NCBI GenBank assembly: GCA_003194525.1
Contig: NBIV01000210.1
Location: 62,001 to 126,000 of the forward strand
DNA length: 64,000 bases
Direction of reading: 5' to 3'
Origin: Gracilariopsis chorda
Lineage: Eukaryota > Rhodophyta > Florideophyceae > Gracilariales > Gracilariaceae
Each line of letters begins with the position of its first letter. Within the stretch, counting starts at the first letter, position 1. The notes beneath the pieces are model-generated. The model worked only from the letters and a program-made list of their open reading frames with translations, did not search any database and was not told where the DNA came from. Positions 28,895 to 39,700 of this stretch are shown one piece after another. The position numbers were made by a program, and so were the translations under genes.

Positions 28895-30537
28895 AACGAT
28901 TTGTTGACTTGTGTGAAACGAACAAGCTGTGCGTGTTGTGGAAATAGTGCCGTGTTGAAGGCACATGCCCATTTCCAGGCATGCGTAAAAGCTCTATATT
29001 GTCTCGCTGTCGTTGTGACATTGAAATAGCCTAACATTTTTAGCACACGCCCATCATGTCCATGCGACATGTTCACTTTGAAGCACCCCGTCTTCAACTC
29101 TATCTGTTATGTGCGTTTTCGGACATGTTTTATGACGTCATGTGGAATGAATGCGCGGAAGGGCCGTGGTCATGCCTAGGCTGGCTCCATCATTCAACAT
29201 GCCGGCAGTGGCGTGGAAGCGTTTGCGACATGATTTGTGGGAATTGCTACCGTGGCGTGTTAGCGAGGTGTCTCCACCGTTTGTGCGGCTGCGCTTTGGT
29301 GACTGTTACGTCTTTTGCGCGGCTCGCGCCCGTGGTATGTGTCCGTGGCGCGCGACTACCCGGTTGACAAACTCATGTGTTCCAAATCGTGATGGTACAC
29401 GAGCAGGAAGAAGGTTGCGGGAGAGGTGAGCGATTGCGGGAGGCTTTCTTTTCCCGTTTCAAACGAGAAGCGATGAATGAACGGGGCGAATTCGCGCTGT
29501 CGTTATAACCTGGAAGAGGACTGTATGGCACCTCGAGCATTGTGAACGTGCTTTCCGTAGCGTCTGTTTGTGACGGCGCGATCTGCTTTGTGAGCGTAAG
29601 CTTTTATTGTGTGCTTCTGTTTTGAGTGGGTGGTGGGGGAAGGGTGCTAACGGATGCAGTTTGGCGGTCGAGCACGTTGTTTGTGTTTGGTTGTTGTTGC
29701 GCAGAGCGTGTAGTGTTACGTTGACGGCAGTAGGGTCTATCTATTTGGCGACCGATCACAAAGTAAGCGTGCTTTCGTATCTGTATATGTGCAGGCGTTG
29801 CGTTTGTGTACTTGGGCAAAGGCAAAAGTTGCGCTCGTAGATATACGTGAACAACTGTATTGCTCTTCGTCATCATTTCCAACGCGCGTCTATCTGGATC
29901 TCACAGTCGTCCCCTATGAATAACTCAAGCGCGAATGAAGAGGGAACGCAAACACAGCCACAAACACAAACACGCGTGCGCGCGCGCAGAAAAGTCGATT
30001 GGTCGCGATGGAAAGGAGGGGCGGGGGGGGGGCTTCCTACCGTTCTAGCGCAGCAGCGCAGGGGAGTGACATGGTGGGAGAAAGACGGCGGGGGACCTTG
30101 CGCGGGGGGGAGTCGAAAAGAGGGCGACAGGAATGGAACTACATAACAAAGAGGACCGCCGAAAACGGTACTGCGCACGGGCGAAGAAGCGCAGCGTAAC
30201 AATGCGCAGCGATTTGCTCGCCATGCAAGGAGCAGTGGTGGCACTCCTCCGGCACGGAAAGCAACTCGCGTCCGCCACGTGCGAGCTGTCACTCTTTTTG
30301 CAGTACTCACGTCCACGCGAGCACATTGCCTTTGACTACTGCCCTCCCTGCTTAAATACCCGAAGCTCCTCATCCGCCCCTTCACTTTTTCCCTCTCTTC
30401 TCGCTCTCAACCTCCTTAGCGATCTCTCCCATCAAACCGCCAGCCCCAATCGCCCACCGTCACCCGACCAGTTCAAACACGCACACACATACAGCCAAGT
30501 ATATATTCCAATCACCTAATCCCACCGTCGCATAATC
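28895..30537. other. Intergenic, no gene supported
   Basis: About 1.6 kb. It includes the RPL32 3' flank, then GC-rich DNA with CA/CG simple repeats at about 29945-29990 and G-runs near 30020-30110. The last 200 bp look like a promoter and leader for the next gene: CTTAAATACCC near 30350, then a C/T-rich leader and TATATATTCC near 30500. Frames at 29151-29429 and 29873-30385 lack any recognisable feature. Confidence 0.4.
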
Positions 30538-30753
30538 ATGTTCAAACCGAAGAAGGACTCCGGAAGCAGCAGCGGCAGCCACGCCCACTCATCGAAGAGC
30601 GGAAGCAGCAGCAGCAGCTCAAGCAGCAGCTCCAAGTCCACCTCCTCTTCCAAATCGCATTCGTCTAAGTCAAGACAAAGAAAGCATGACAAGCGCAAGT
30701 CGGACAACAACACCGCCGCCGCCGCGCTAGTAATGAGCTCGCCGTTCTTCTGA
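30538..30753 (+). CDS. Ser/Lys-rich small protein
   Basis: A 71-aa protein not recognised as a family. After MFKPKKDSG it is almost only Ser, Lys and His up to about residue 50 (runs of up to ten Ser), then a basic RQRKHDKRK patch and an Ala-rich end. It looks disordered and could be nuclear or nucleic-acid binding. It is preceded by a plausible core promoter and a C/T-rich leader. The stop codon lies inside a 29-bp tandem repeat, so the C-terminus (SSPFF) is encoded by repeat sequence. Coding status is likely but not proven. Confidence 0.5.
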   Translation: MFKPKKDSGSSSGSHAHSSKSGSSSSSSSSSSKSTSSSKSHSSKSRQRKHDKRKSDNNTAAAALVMSSPFF

Positions 30754-30829
30754 GACAAACCACTCGCTCGCCGCTCTTCTGAGACAACCCACTCGCTCGC
30801 CGTTCTTCTGAGACATACCACTCGCTCGC
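30737..30829. repeat. 29-bp tandem repeat, three copies plus a partial
   Basis: Copies lie at 30737-30765, 30766-30794 and 30795-30823, with six bases of a fourth. They differ by one to three bases. The first copy carries the end and stop codon of the Ser/Lys-rich gene. As 29 is not a multiple of three, gain or loss of a copy ahead of the stop would alter the frame. Confidence 0.9.
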
Positions 30830-30952
30830 CCACCACCACCCTGTACAAGTAACCCTTTGATTTGTACATAGCAAGAAAAAAAAGCTGTTGACCTTTTTCT
30901 ATACTGTACGAAGGCAAAACCAGAAAATAAACACTTCTTTTTAATGTGCACG

Positions 30953-31945
30953 TCAGCGATTAAGCAGCTGCACGTCAAATCCCTGTCTTCCTCGTTGCGA
31001 TGCCACGTTGGCTAATTGCGACTTCTTCCCCGCCGCGCCCTCCGGTTCCGCCAACTCGTACATGGTCGCCAAGTTGAATAAAACGCCCTCATCCAAAACA
31101 TCTTCCCCGCCGTCGAGCACCGCTGTTTCCACAAGACGCACCGCCTCTTCCAGTCGTCCCAGGTGCAACAAGCAAACCGCACCGTTACTAACGGCGGTTT
31201 TGCCGCCTCCACACTCGCTTTGGTAGCGTGCAAGCGCCTCAGCATACTCCCCTTTCACAGCACTCAACAGAGCGTCCAACGTCGCATCTCGCGTTGCAAC
31301 GCTATCAACAACATTTGTGGCACATTCCACATCCCCCACAGCAAGCAACGCACGCGAAAGAGTTTGCAGTGCATGCTGATTGTAATTCTCTCTCACAAGT
31401 TGTAACACAACTTCGACACTGGCTTCCATCTGTCCCACCCTAGCGTGTGCACACGCTGCACACGATAACAAAAGCGCGCGTTGCACGCCTGAAACACGCG
31501 CTGCATGTGCGTGGATAGCGTCCACAGCGCCGGCTTCGCCTCTTCGAATCGCCGCCTCAAGCGCCACAACGTGCAGACAGAACGGCACAAAACTTCCGCA
31601 GCGCGCTTCTGCGTACAACTTTGCATAGCTTTCGTAACGGTATTTGGGGTTGTGTTCGCTGAGGGTTCCCAAGGCGCTGATTTCAGCCGTGGCACGTTCC
31701 AGTTGTCTGGTTTGAAGAAGGGCGAGAATTCTGTACGCGGCTACGTGCAGTTGTTGATGTGGAAGCAGTTTCAAGGAGCCGTCATCTTCGGCCATTCGTA
31801 GCGTGCTTGCATGTTGAAGAACGCTCACCCATTGGTACTTGGCGCTGAGTTGATGTAATAGTTGCAACGCTTCGTTTGCTTGATGGCCACCGTGTTGGTC
31901 TTCGTTGTCGCGGCGCGTTTCGTTGGCTTGGCGCTGGTCAGTCAT
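30953..31945 (-). CDS. TRAPPC12: TRAPPC12-like TPR protein
   Basis: A 330-aa protein from the ATG at 31945. It is built of helical TPR-like repeats. The C-terminal block is diagnostic: NGAVCLLHLGRLEEAVRLVE, then GVLFNLATMYELAEP, GKKSQLANVASQ and QGFDVQLLNR. This follows the end of TRAPPC12 (TTC15), in which an NNAAVCLLYLGK-like helix leads to LFNLTTMYELES. TRAPPC12 belongs to the TRAPP III tethering complex acting in ER-Golgi traffic and autophagy. The protein covers only the TPR half of the animal protein, as in plants and protists. Confidence 0.85.
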   Translation of the reverse strand: MTDQRQANETRRDNEDQHGGHQANEALQLLHQLSAKYQWVSVLQHASTLRMAEDDGSLKLLPHQQLHVAAYRILALLQTRQLERATAEISALGTLSEHNPKYRYESYAKLYAEARCGSFVPFCLHVVALEAAIRRGEAGAVDAIHAHAARVSGVQRALLLSCAACAHARVGQMEASVEVVLQLVRENYNQHALQTLSRALLAVGDVECATNVVDSVATRDATLDALLSAVKGEYAEALARYQSECGGGKTAVSNGAVCLLHLGRLEEAVRLVETAVLDGGEDVLDEGVLFNLATMYELAEPEGAAGKKSQLANVASQRGRQGFDVQLLNR

Positions 31946-32116
31946 GTCGGCGCGCGCTTCACAGCTCTCGATAGGCGGCGCAACAAAAAGGCGATGCGTG
32001 CAACGGAGGCTTTTCTCCACTCGCGAGCGGTGTCCACGTAATGGGGACACGTTGCCACGTACACACGCAGAACAGCTCCCTTTCTTTTTATCACATGATA
32101 TCTACAACGTTGAACT

Positions 32117-32524
32117 CTACTCGTCCTTGTCCTCCGCGAGCCGCTGTTGCGCCACCTTCTCGCTGCGTCTCAGCACGGCCAGCAGCATCAAAAGCGCCAG
32201 AAGAAACGCAGCGGGCGCAGCTTCCTTCGTAATTCTGCCCCCGTCCATACGAAAGTGCGTGTAAATCGCAGCAAGCATAACCGCAATCAACACCGCATTG
32301 GCCGCTCTAAAGAACGGCACCAGCAGCCCTGCAACCACTTCAGTCACACCGATCACGATGCACAGCTGCTCACCATTCATGAACGGTTGTAATCCCAGCG
32401 CGGCTAACCACGCGTCTGATTTGGCGTGCATTTCGGCGTACATGGGATGTCGCTCGTACAGTTTACTCATACCTGCCGCCACGAACGCGAACGTCATCAA
32501 GTATCCCAGCACCTTTGTTATCAT
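32117..32524 (-). CDS. DoxX/TMEM35-like four-span membrane protein
   Basis: A 135-aa protein with four hydrophobic segments: VLGYLMTFAFVAAGMSKL, LCIVIGVTEVVAGLLVPF, AVLIAVMLAAIYTHF and APAAFLLALLMLLAVL. The Ala-Gly-Met-x-Lys-Leu in the first span and the Glu in the second (GVTEVVAG) are the pattern of the DoxX/TMEM35 family. The tail is charged. The role in algae is unknown; animal TMEM35A is a receptor chaperone. Its 3' end lies 172 bp from the TRAPPC12 start on the same strand. Confidence 0.7.
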   Translation of the reverse strand: MITKVLGYLMTFAFVAAGMSKLYERHPMYAEMHAKSDAWLAALGLQPFMNGEQLCIVIGVTEVVAGLLVPFFRAANAVLIAVMLAAIYTHFRMDGGRITKEAAPAAFLLALLMLLAVLRRSEKVAQQRLAEDKDE

Positions 32525-32956
32525 GATTGTTGATCGTGCTGCGTTGTGCGTACTTTCTTTTCGCTTGAGGTCAAGTCCCTTGGTCTTGTAGTAGAAACCT
32601 GTCGCTCGATGGAAGAGGAGCGCGCTGAGAATCGCGTAGAAATGGTGCTGTCTGCGGGAGCGCGCCTTGTTGATTGCTTACGAAACACACGTAAGCCACC
32701 TTTCTCGCCGCGTACGTGGCCACGTCGCGCGTAATAGCATTATACGAACGGTAAGTTACGTCTGTGTCGTACTTGTGATCATGCGCCGTGCGCGGAAGAT
32801 CACACGTATCAGATCGCTTGTCCTTGTGCGCACGTGCACAGCAATGCACAATGCGTTGCACCATCTGCTCAGCAGCCGCCAGCTCGCCGCCTCATCATCT
32901 CGAGCTCGCGCGCCCCCGCCGTCCATCTTGGTGCCCGACCGTCGACCCCATCCGCC

Positions 32957-35900
32957 ATGCCCCTCTCCGACACCACTTTGTTGCGATTGCGCCACGCCCT
33001 TCGCGCCGCCTCAGGCGGCTCCATCATTGCCCTGCTCTCCCTCGCCACAAACATCTCCGCCGGCTGTCTCCCTTCCGTTGTTTTCTTCATCTCCGTCATA
33101 GCAGCCACCCCTGAAAACCTCCAAGGTTTTCAGCTACGCTCTGCATCGCTCACCTTTTTGGGCGCCGTTCTAGGCATCACCGCCTACTCCCTTGTTCATC
33201 TTATTGCATCTACTTCCGCCATTGGAACATTCTTCGCTGCCATTCCTTTCATCGTGTTTTTCTCCGCATTGAGACCCAACCCGCATTTGACTCCACTGCC
33301 GCCTGTTGCAAATGTCTTACTCGGCTTGCTTACCATTTCCCAATTCCCTTCTTCCATCTCCGCCCTTAAACAAGTCGTGCCGGCTGCTCTTATTGATGTC
33401 ACTTTTGCGTACATCGTTGCCAATGTGGTCAATCTCGCATTTGCAGATCGTGCTTCTGATGCCGGCCGCCGAATCGTAGCAAGGGAGCTGCGCAACCTCG
33501 GTGCACATATATCCCGCATAGCCACACAAACTTTTTCGCAGCCCCAACAACACCCACAACACAACTCCTTTCACAGCACTTCCGATCACCTAACCCTCTT
33601 CATGGACCGAGGCCACCGGGACACACTATCTTCGTTACATGAACAACACTACCTCTTCCGCACCAAGCATGCATCGCACGCTTCACACCATCATCTCGAA
33701 CGTACCGAACTCATGCAAGCCGAAGCGCATGCCTCTTTGCACTATCTCAAACAACTTCCGCCCCTCAGTCGTACACGCGTTGAAAACTTTTCAAACCTCG
33801 CAATAGCAGCTCGATTCTTCTCTGCCTCCACTTTCGAACCCTGCTTGATTCGGCCCACAATCTCGCGGTGGCGGAATGCAAGCACTTGGAAGAAACTTGT
33901 CAACGATTTACAAGTGCTTATGTCAAAGGTGGCATCACTTGAATCGGTCGCGATGCAAACCGAGTCCCGTCCGCGATTCTATGCAGAACAGCTTTGTGAG
34001 CTGTTTGGAGAGGCATTCTTCCCGTTGTGGGTGGCGCATTATGCCGCTTGTTCTGCCGCTTGTGCTTCCATGTCTACTGCTATGTATCATGCAACTTGTA
34101 GAGATATGTTTCATTTGGATGACACAGTTCATGATGGTTTCTTGTTGCACCCGAATATAGACCCAAGAAAGTGGAAAAACAGACGGGCAGAGATGTACTC
34201 AGGGTTTTTGATGCGATACCGCCATCGCATGACAGCAGTTGCAGCGCGAGAGATTCACTCCCATGCCAGCGTAGCTGACTTTCGGAACGTGGAAGGGAGG
34301 AGCACTTGGTCCACCAGTGGTCGACAACACCACGGGGGGACGACCCAGCAATATGCTCGACAATCTAGAAGTGTTGAAAAGGATATTACGTCTTCTGACT
34401 CGGAATATGACTCTCTGTTTACTACTCAACAAAAACGCCCAAGTGGCTCCAAGCTAAGTATGGCTCAACGCCAGGCGCTCTCCTTCTTCGGCATCACCTC
34501 TCATGCGCTTTCCGAAGAAATTGGCCATGTGCAACTGTCAATGGTTGAACTCGCCTCGTCCACAGACGCACGGGGCTTGTTTGCCCCGTTTTACTTTGTT
34601 GTAAGTTCCATACCTCTTCTAGTGAAGCGCGTAAAGGACCTTGTCAGAGGAGATGTTCAAGCATGGGAGGTGCGATTTGTTTTTACGCATTCGACCTTAC
34701 TGTTAGTCATTCTTGCCTTAGCGCTGTTCTTGCCTCTCCGCGATACCTTTGAAGCCTCAGAAATCGCGTGGGTGTTCACCTCTGCAGCGCTTGCTGCACA
34801 GTTGAGTGCGGAACCGACACTGTTCATTGGTGCCATTCGGGTGGTTGCCACTGTTACTGGAGGAGTGCTAGCGTTTGGGTTCAATTCGCTCTTAGATGCT
34901 CTAGGAAGAAAAGAGCATGACGAATTGAACTATATTATTGTGCCGTATGTGTTTGTTACAACAGTTGTGTCACTCATGGTACTCCCAACCAAATTTCGCT
35001 ACGCCTCTTTCCTTAACATTGTTACAAATACCGTGCTACTGTTTTGCCCACGAGCAACTGAAGAATGTAACCAGGTTCTCGGGCAACAAACCACACAGTG
35101 CTTTCCAGATTGGCAGTATGCCATCTCCAGAGCAGCAAATGTGAGCATTGGCGTAGTTTTTGCATTAGTGTTTCACTTGCTCTTCTGGCCGAGATTTGCA
35201 AATCAGGTTGCTCTACGCACACTCTCTGAAGCTTTTGTCAACTCCGTGCGCCTACTCGGAAAGTTGCGACGCACATATTTCTCATATGGTTTACAAACTG
35301 CCCGATTAAGGCTTAGAAAGGGTTCCATACGAAGGCCAGTTGTGGCCTCGTCTGTGAAACGGGTAATATTGAACGAGGGTGATCTTTACAGGAGAGATGA
35401 ATCTGTGATGAAGGAAATTCAATGCCGCCTTTCAGACCGTATCTCCTTTGCGGCTCTCACGGTCAAGCTGGAGGCGGGAGTGTGGAAAACAGGGCCTCTG
35501 CGCTTATCTCCTTTGCTTCCGCGGTTGTTAAATGATTTCATAGCCCTGGAGGTCAGCTTGAAAGAAATGGCGAGCTTACTGGGTCGCTGTCCAATCTTTT
35601 CCGGTTCATATGGGCCGTCAGTATACCGCCATTTCATTCGACCACTGTTACCCATCTATGAAACTATTCAGGTTTCCTGTAGCAATCTTGCAGGGCTTGT
35701 CGAAAGAGGGATGGTCGAGAGAAAGGCATCGGAAAGGTACTTGAAGGAACTAGTCTTCGATCTGCACCAAGCAATAACCCATCTGGCGCGCGTAAGAAGT
35801 CAATTACGATCTCGAGCAGCACGTCGTCTTGAACGTTTTGAATTTAGTATGTCCGAGTCAATGCGGCTTAGCGCAGAGCAGTCATTCTTCTTGGAAAGTG

Positions 35901-36169
35901 AAGAACGAAGATTCAGCTGGAGCGAAAGTTTGATCGAACCAGAAAGGCGTCTTGTCACTTCTCCAGAAAGAATATCGACAGACGGAAACAGGATTCTCGG
36001 GAGACATGTACCGAAGGAACTGTGCATAGATGACATCGTTTTGTACAGCGCATTCTGTTTTATAGCCGATGTCTGTCTGAGCGCGTTCGTCCGTATTGCG
36101 GCAGAGTTATTGGTTGATTCGGAGACCAAGATCGAAGAGTTGCGTGGCAAAACGCGGAAGAATGCTTAG
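32957..36169 (+). CDS. Large FUSC-type (ArAE-like) membrane transporter
   Basis: A 1,070-aa protein from the ATG at 32957 (ccgccATGc). There are two blocks of about five to six membrane spans each: one at residues 10-185 and another at about 600-790. They are joined by a long hydrophilic part, and a 270-residue helical C-terminal domain follows. This double layout fits the fusaric-acid-resistance/aromatic acid exporter and aluminium-activated malate transporter superfamily, including fungal BRE4-like proteins. The second block has ALRTLSEAFVNSVRLLGKL straight after the last span, as in FUSC proteins. Likely an anion or aromatic-acid channel or exporter. The substrate is unknown. Intronless. 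Confidence 0.78.
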   Translation: MPLSDTTLLRLRHALRAASGGSIIALLSLATNISAGCLPSVVFFISVIAATPENLQGFQLRSASLTFLGAVLGITAYSLVHLIASTSAIGTFFAAIPFIVFFSALRPNPHLTPLPPVANVLLGLLTISQFPSSISALKQVVPAALIDVTFAYIVANVVNLAFADRASDAGRRIVARELRNLGAHISRIATQTFSQPQQHPQHNSFHSTSDHLTLFMDRGHRDTLSSLHEQHYLFRTKHASHASHHHLERTELMQAEAHASLHYLKQLPPLSRTRVENFSNLAIAARFFSASTFEPCLIRPTISRWRNASTWKKLVNDLQVLMSKVASLESVAMQTESRPRFYAEQLCELFGEAFFPLWVAHYAACSAACASMSTAMYHATCRDMFHLDDTVHDGFLLHPNIDPRKWKNRRAEMYSGFLMRYRHRMTAVAAREIHSHASVADFRNVEGRSTWSTSGRQHHGGTTQQYARQSRSVEKDITSSDSEYDSLFTTQQKRPSGSKLSMAQRQALSFFGITSHALSEEIGHVQLSMVELASSTDARGLFAPFYFVVSSIPLLVKRVKDLVRGDVQAWEVRFVFTHSTLLLVILALALFLPLRDTFEASEIAWVFTSAALAAQLSAEPTLFIGAIRVVATVTGGVLAFGFNSLLDALGRKEHDELNYIIVPYVFVTTVVSLMVLPTKFRYASFLNIVTNTVLLFCPRATEECNQVLGQQTTQCFPDWQYAISRAANVSIGVVFALVFHLLFWPRFANQVALRTLSEAFVNSVRLLGKLRRTYFSYGLQTARLRLRKGSIRRPVVASSVKRVILNEGDLYRRDESVMKEIQCRLSDRISFAALTVKLEAGVWKTGPLRLSPLLPRLLNDFIALEVSLKEMASLLGRCPIFSGSYGPSVYRHFIRPLLPIYETIQVSCSNLAGLVERGMVERKASERYLKELVFDLHQAITHLARVRSQLRSRAARRLERFEFSMSESMRLSAEQSFFLESEERRFSWSESLIEPERRLVTSPERISTDGNRILGRHVPKELCIDDIVLYSAFCFIADVCLSAFVRIAAELLVDSETKIEELRGKTRKNA

Positions 36170-36269
36170 ATTATCTGTATCGCGTCTTTTGTTGTTCTAG
36201 CCATTGGACTATTCGCCTGTACCGGAATGTTGTTTGTATAGCACATTGCGCTTCACCAATCTTCTGGCT

Positions 36270-36707
36270 TCATTCCTCAGCGGTTGGCTCCGGAAACATG
36301 CTAAACATCAGGTCCAACAGAGGATCATTATCCGGTGAGATTTGCCTCTCAGGTCGAACTTCTCTCGTCAAATCTTCGAGAACGTCTTCCTGTGTCAGAG
36401 CAGGTTGACGAACTGTTTTGTATTCCCATCCGGGCTCCAAGGTACAGATGTATGGTTGTGAACATACTTCACTTGGTGGAGGAGGCATGGTCAGCGGCTG
36501 AGGTTCTCGCGCAAAGGATTGCGCATGGCTTTTCTGATTTTGTGATTCCGCTGTATCGCCTGAATCGTCCTTGGTTGGTGTCCGGAAAACGTATGGGGGC
36601 TCCGCGGCAGGTTGGACCGCTGCAGGTGGGTCGGGTGCGGCAGTTCGGTGAGGATGCGTTTTGTCCGGGGAAGCTCGTGGCAAGGAGGGTTTACAGGCAC
36701 GAAACAT
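36270..36707 (-). CDS. Unrecognised Pro/Glu-rich protein
   Basis: A 145-aa frame with an ATG at 36707. The first half is Pro/Ala/Ser-rich. The second half has a short block that looks conserved (CTLEPGWEYKTVRQPALTQEDVLEDL) and an acidic hydrophobic end (DPLLDLMFSMFPEP). It is not recognised as a family. It is convergent to the FUSC gene, 100 bp away. An upstream exon cannot be excluded, since another frame is open just upstream to 36844. Confidence 0.35.
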   Translation of the reverse strand: MFRACKPSLPRASPDKTHPHRTAAPDPPAAVQPAAEPPYVFRTPTKDDSGDTAESQNQKSHAQSFAREPQPLTMPPPPSEVCSQPYICTLEPGWEYKTVRQPALTQEDVLEDLTREVRPERQISPDNDPLLDLMFSMFPEPTAEE

Positions 36708-39700
36708 TGCAACGAAAGCAAATGTGACGCACTTGAGTGAGGAAGTGAGTAGCGGTAAGGACTAACCGGAGCTGGGATTGATGAGCTCGGGGGATGAGGA
36801 TGGTGCGCGCTTGGTGCTACCAATGCGGTGGGCACGCAGGGCAAGAGGACTGCGTCTATGTTAGGAGCTATTGCGCTACGGGCTACAGGCGACGATCCAT
36901 GTCGTACTTATTGTGGCGTGTGACTGGCCAGTTTGAAACTTTTTGAATATGCACCAATCAGCGTTGAGATATTCGCCCGCAAGGCTTTCGGTATTACCTG
37001 TTTGGCGCCAGTGCCTTGACTCGAGTTTTCTGCTTTCCCGCCAATTGTCAAACCAACAATTGGCGTCTACAGCGGGCATTGTGTATATTCCTTGGGCACT
37101 ACCGAGCCGCGAAAGTGCTACCATCCGTAGGTCGTAGGGCCTTGTACTGAGAAGCCTTGAAGAACGAAACTACTTTCAATATACTTTCCTTTCTGCGAAT
37201 GTCTAAGCTTCTTGCTCTCAAATGAAGATATTGCACTCCTCTGTTGTGATTAAACAAAAGCTTTAAATCAGAAGACGCTCGTCCCACCCAGCCCCTATCG
37301 ATTCTCCGTCATCGCACTTATCTTAAAAGACTGAACAATGCGGTTGCACATGGTCCAAATCACAATTTAGAGGCGTACATTTGGCTTCGTGCAGCGTTGC
37401 TTGTAGAACCTCTTTGTCCAAAACGGCGAGCTCCCTTTCTATAACTGTAAGTTATTCCGGTTTTCTCACCGTTGCTCTGCTCCACAAAGACCTGCGACCA
37501 GCACTGAACAGAGACGAAAGCTTATTATGTCCACGTGCAACCTTGTCGCACGTAGCGTATCGCTACTGGCGTTTGCGGTGCACAGAAGCATGTAGAGTCA
37601 AAACAGTAAAACCACGCTGACGCTAATGAGAATCTCACTGGCAGATAACACAAGCTATGAAGGCTACGATATCTTTCTACCTCTAGAGAAAAGGGTTCTC
37701 CCCGTATCTCTGCTTAAACTTTTATACGTTGATGATTCTGGTTGTAGGGAAGGAAAGAATAATAAAAATGAGGAAGGGCTAAAGGATAAAGGTTTATCCT
37801 AATAACCCAAGGGATAGGCTTCTATCGTAGAGCATCAAGATGCCAAGGCAATTGTACTCAAGAGGTATTCGTGAGTGACCATCTTCTTCAAGATTTCGAT
37901 ATCTTCTCCTTCCTCTTCCGCGTACATGCGTGCCAATACGTACCACTTTTGCTCTTCAAAACTCTTCCCTATAGATAGCGCCGGTCAGCAGAACAACAAC
38001 GCAATGACACGACCAAGGTGAAAGACACGAAGCTGCTCATCTACCAAGATCTTTTGAACCAAACAAGAAGCAAAAGATTGAAGGCTAGGCGGAGGCTCTT
38101 TTGGCATTATGTTCAGAAGCTCTCAACGGCTGTGGCGGTAGAATAGATGCTTCAAGTGAAATCAGCGAGGTTCGGGAAGTTTTCTCCGCCGAAAGGAAAA
38201 GGAGAATGGGCATTTAGGAGATAGCTGACTCATGATAAAGAGCTCCTGCTTGACGCCAACCAATATATGATTCCGCTTGGCTGCTTCCTCCATCAAGTGT
38301 TCGTACGCTTTCAGCACTTTCGTATCTGGGAAGATTCCGTAAACCCTCTCCAGAGCGAGGAGACCCCCCCCCCCCCCCCAGTGATGAAATCTTCTCCGTA
38401 CGTGCCGCGATTCAGGAATTGTAACACTGATGCGATATATATTTTGCAATCGTGTGACGAAGCGACTATCGAGTCACATTTCTCCCGTGGTAGACTACAA
38501 CATGGTATGCCACCCCGGTTGTTGAGAAAGCTGTGTATCGCCAATATCGCCAATACACTGCCGATACTATTCTTGCACTCGATAACACGGTTTAGTGTAC
38601 TTTGATACTGCGTTTGTCAGTGCGTCCACTTATTCTTATGGTCTGATAGTTCGAATACTCACGCCCAGCACCAGAGCGTGTAGATAGCGACAACGTGGTC
38701 ATCCATTTTGTCCTAAGGACGAAGAAGGAAGGCGAGCCTTACGGATTATTGGGTTACTCCGTCCTACGATACTGTTTTGTTACTAAACCAATCTTGCAGT
38801 TTTGTCACCTAATTCGAATATCTTCATGGTTGTACCATCCTCTGTACATGCATTATGACAATCATGGAAGCTCCGGCTTATCTATGGAGCAGAAACCCCA
38901 AAAAGAGATCGACTTGCGGGAAGTGAAAACGCATCCGCCTTACTAGCGTAGAGCCAATAAGCGAATTTCCAGAGCCGCTGCTAAGTATAGTAACGCTAGG
39001 AAGAGCGCATACTGCTTTGGCGCAAATATTTACCGCTCACGGCCCAACACTACACCCTGCTTCTACATTTATGCACAACACGAAATGTTTCTGCCCGTTC
39101 TGATGTGGGCTCAACATACTAAATAGTGTAGACCATTTCGTTCTGAGATATCTCCGAAGAGCGGTGCCCCAACGTAGAGAACATCCGCCTCTCCGAGAAA
39201 GGCAAGCTTCTGACGCCGAATCAAGAGTAAGAACATAGCCAGAAAAGTTGTTGGTTTATCTAGAGAGAGAGCGGTTCTATTCAACGTAACCCCTGCCGTA
39301 CTCTTGAGAGTTGAAGCACGAGCTCATATAAACATATACACACATGGGGGCATTGCAAAATTCTTTTCTTCCTCTTCTTTTACTTGAGGGCTAGGTCCCT
39401 AATTACGGCTCCTAGGTCGGGCTCCGTCGGAGCTCCCTCTGATCCTAAGGCAAAGTTCCGGGACGCAGACTCGATCGCCAAATCTGTTTTGTTTTCCATT
39501 AACGAAAGGTCGGCACACCAACTCTTTTAGCAGCGCTTACTGCCACTATTGAGCACAATGGTTGTACCAGGGATATCCCTGTACCTTACTTGCGTTTTGC
39601 ATATGCACTTTTGTCAGAATCAACAGAATGTCTCAGTTGGTATTTGAAGGGGTTCGGTCAGTCAAGGATACTATTAGACAGTGGCCGCGGAAATTCCTTG

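Noticed and set aside
29873..30385. 170-codon minus-strand frame
   Set aside because: Low-complexity Arg/Pro/Ser/Cys composition over CA/CG simple repeats, with no recognisable domain. It also overlaps the promoter-like region of the next gene.
38700..38946. 83-codon frame near 38.7 kb
   Set aside because: It starts at GTG, has no ATG-led coding part with features, and neighbouring frames are equally open.
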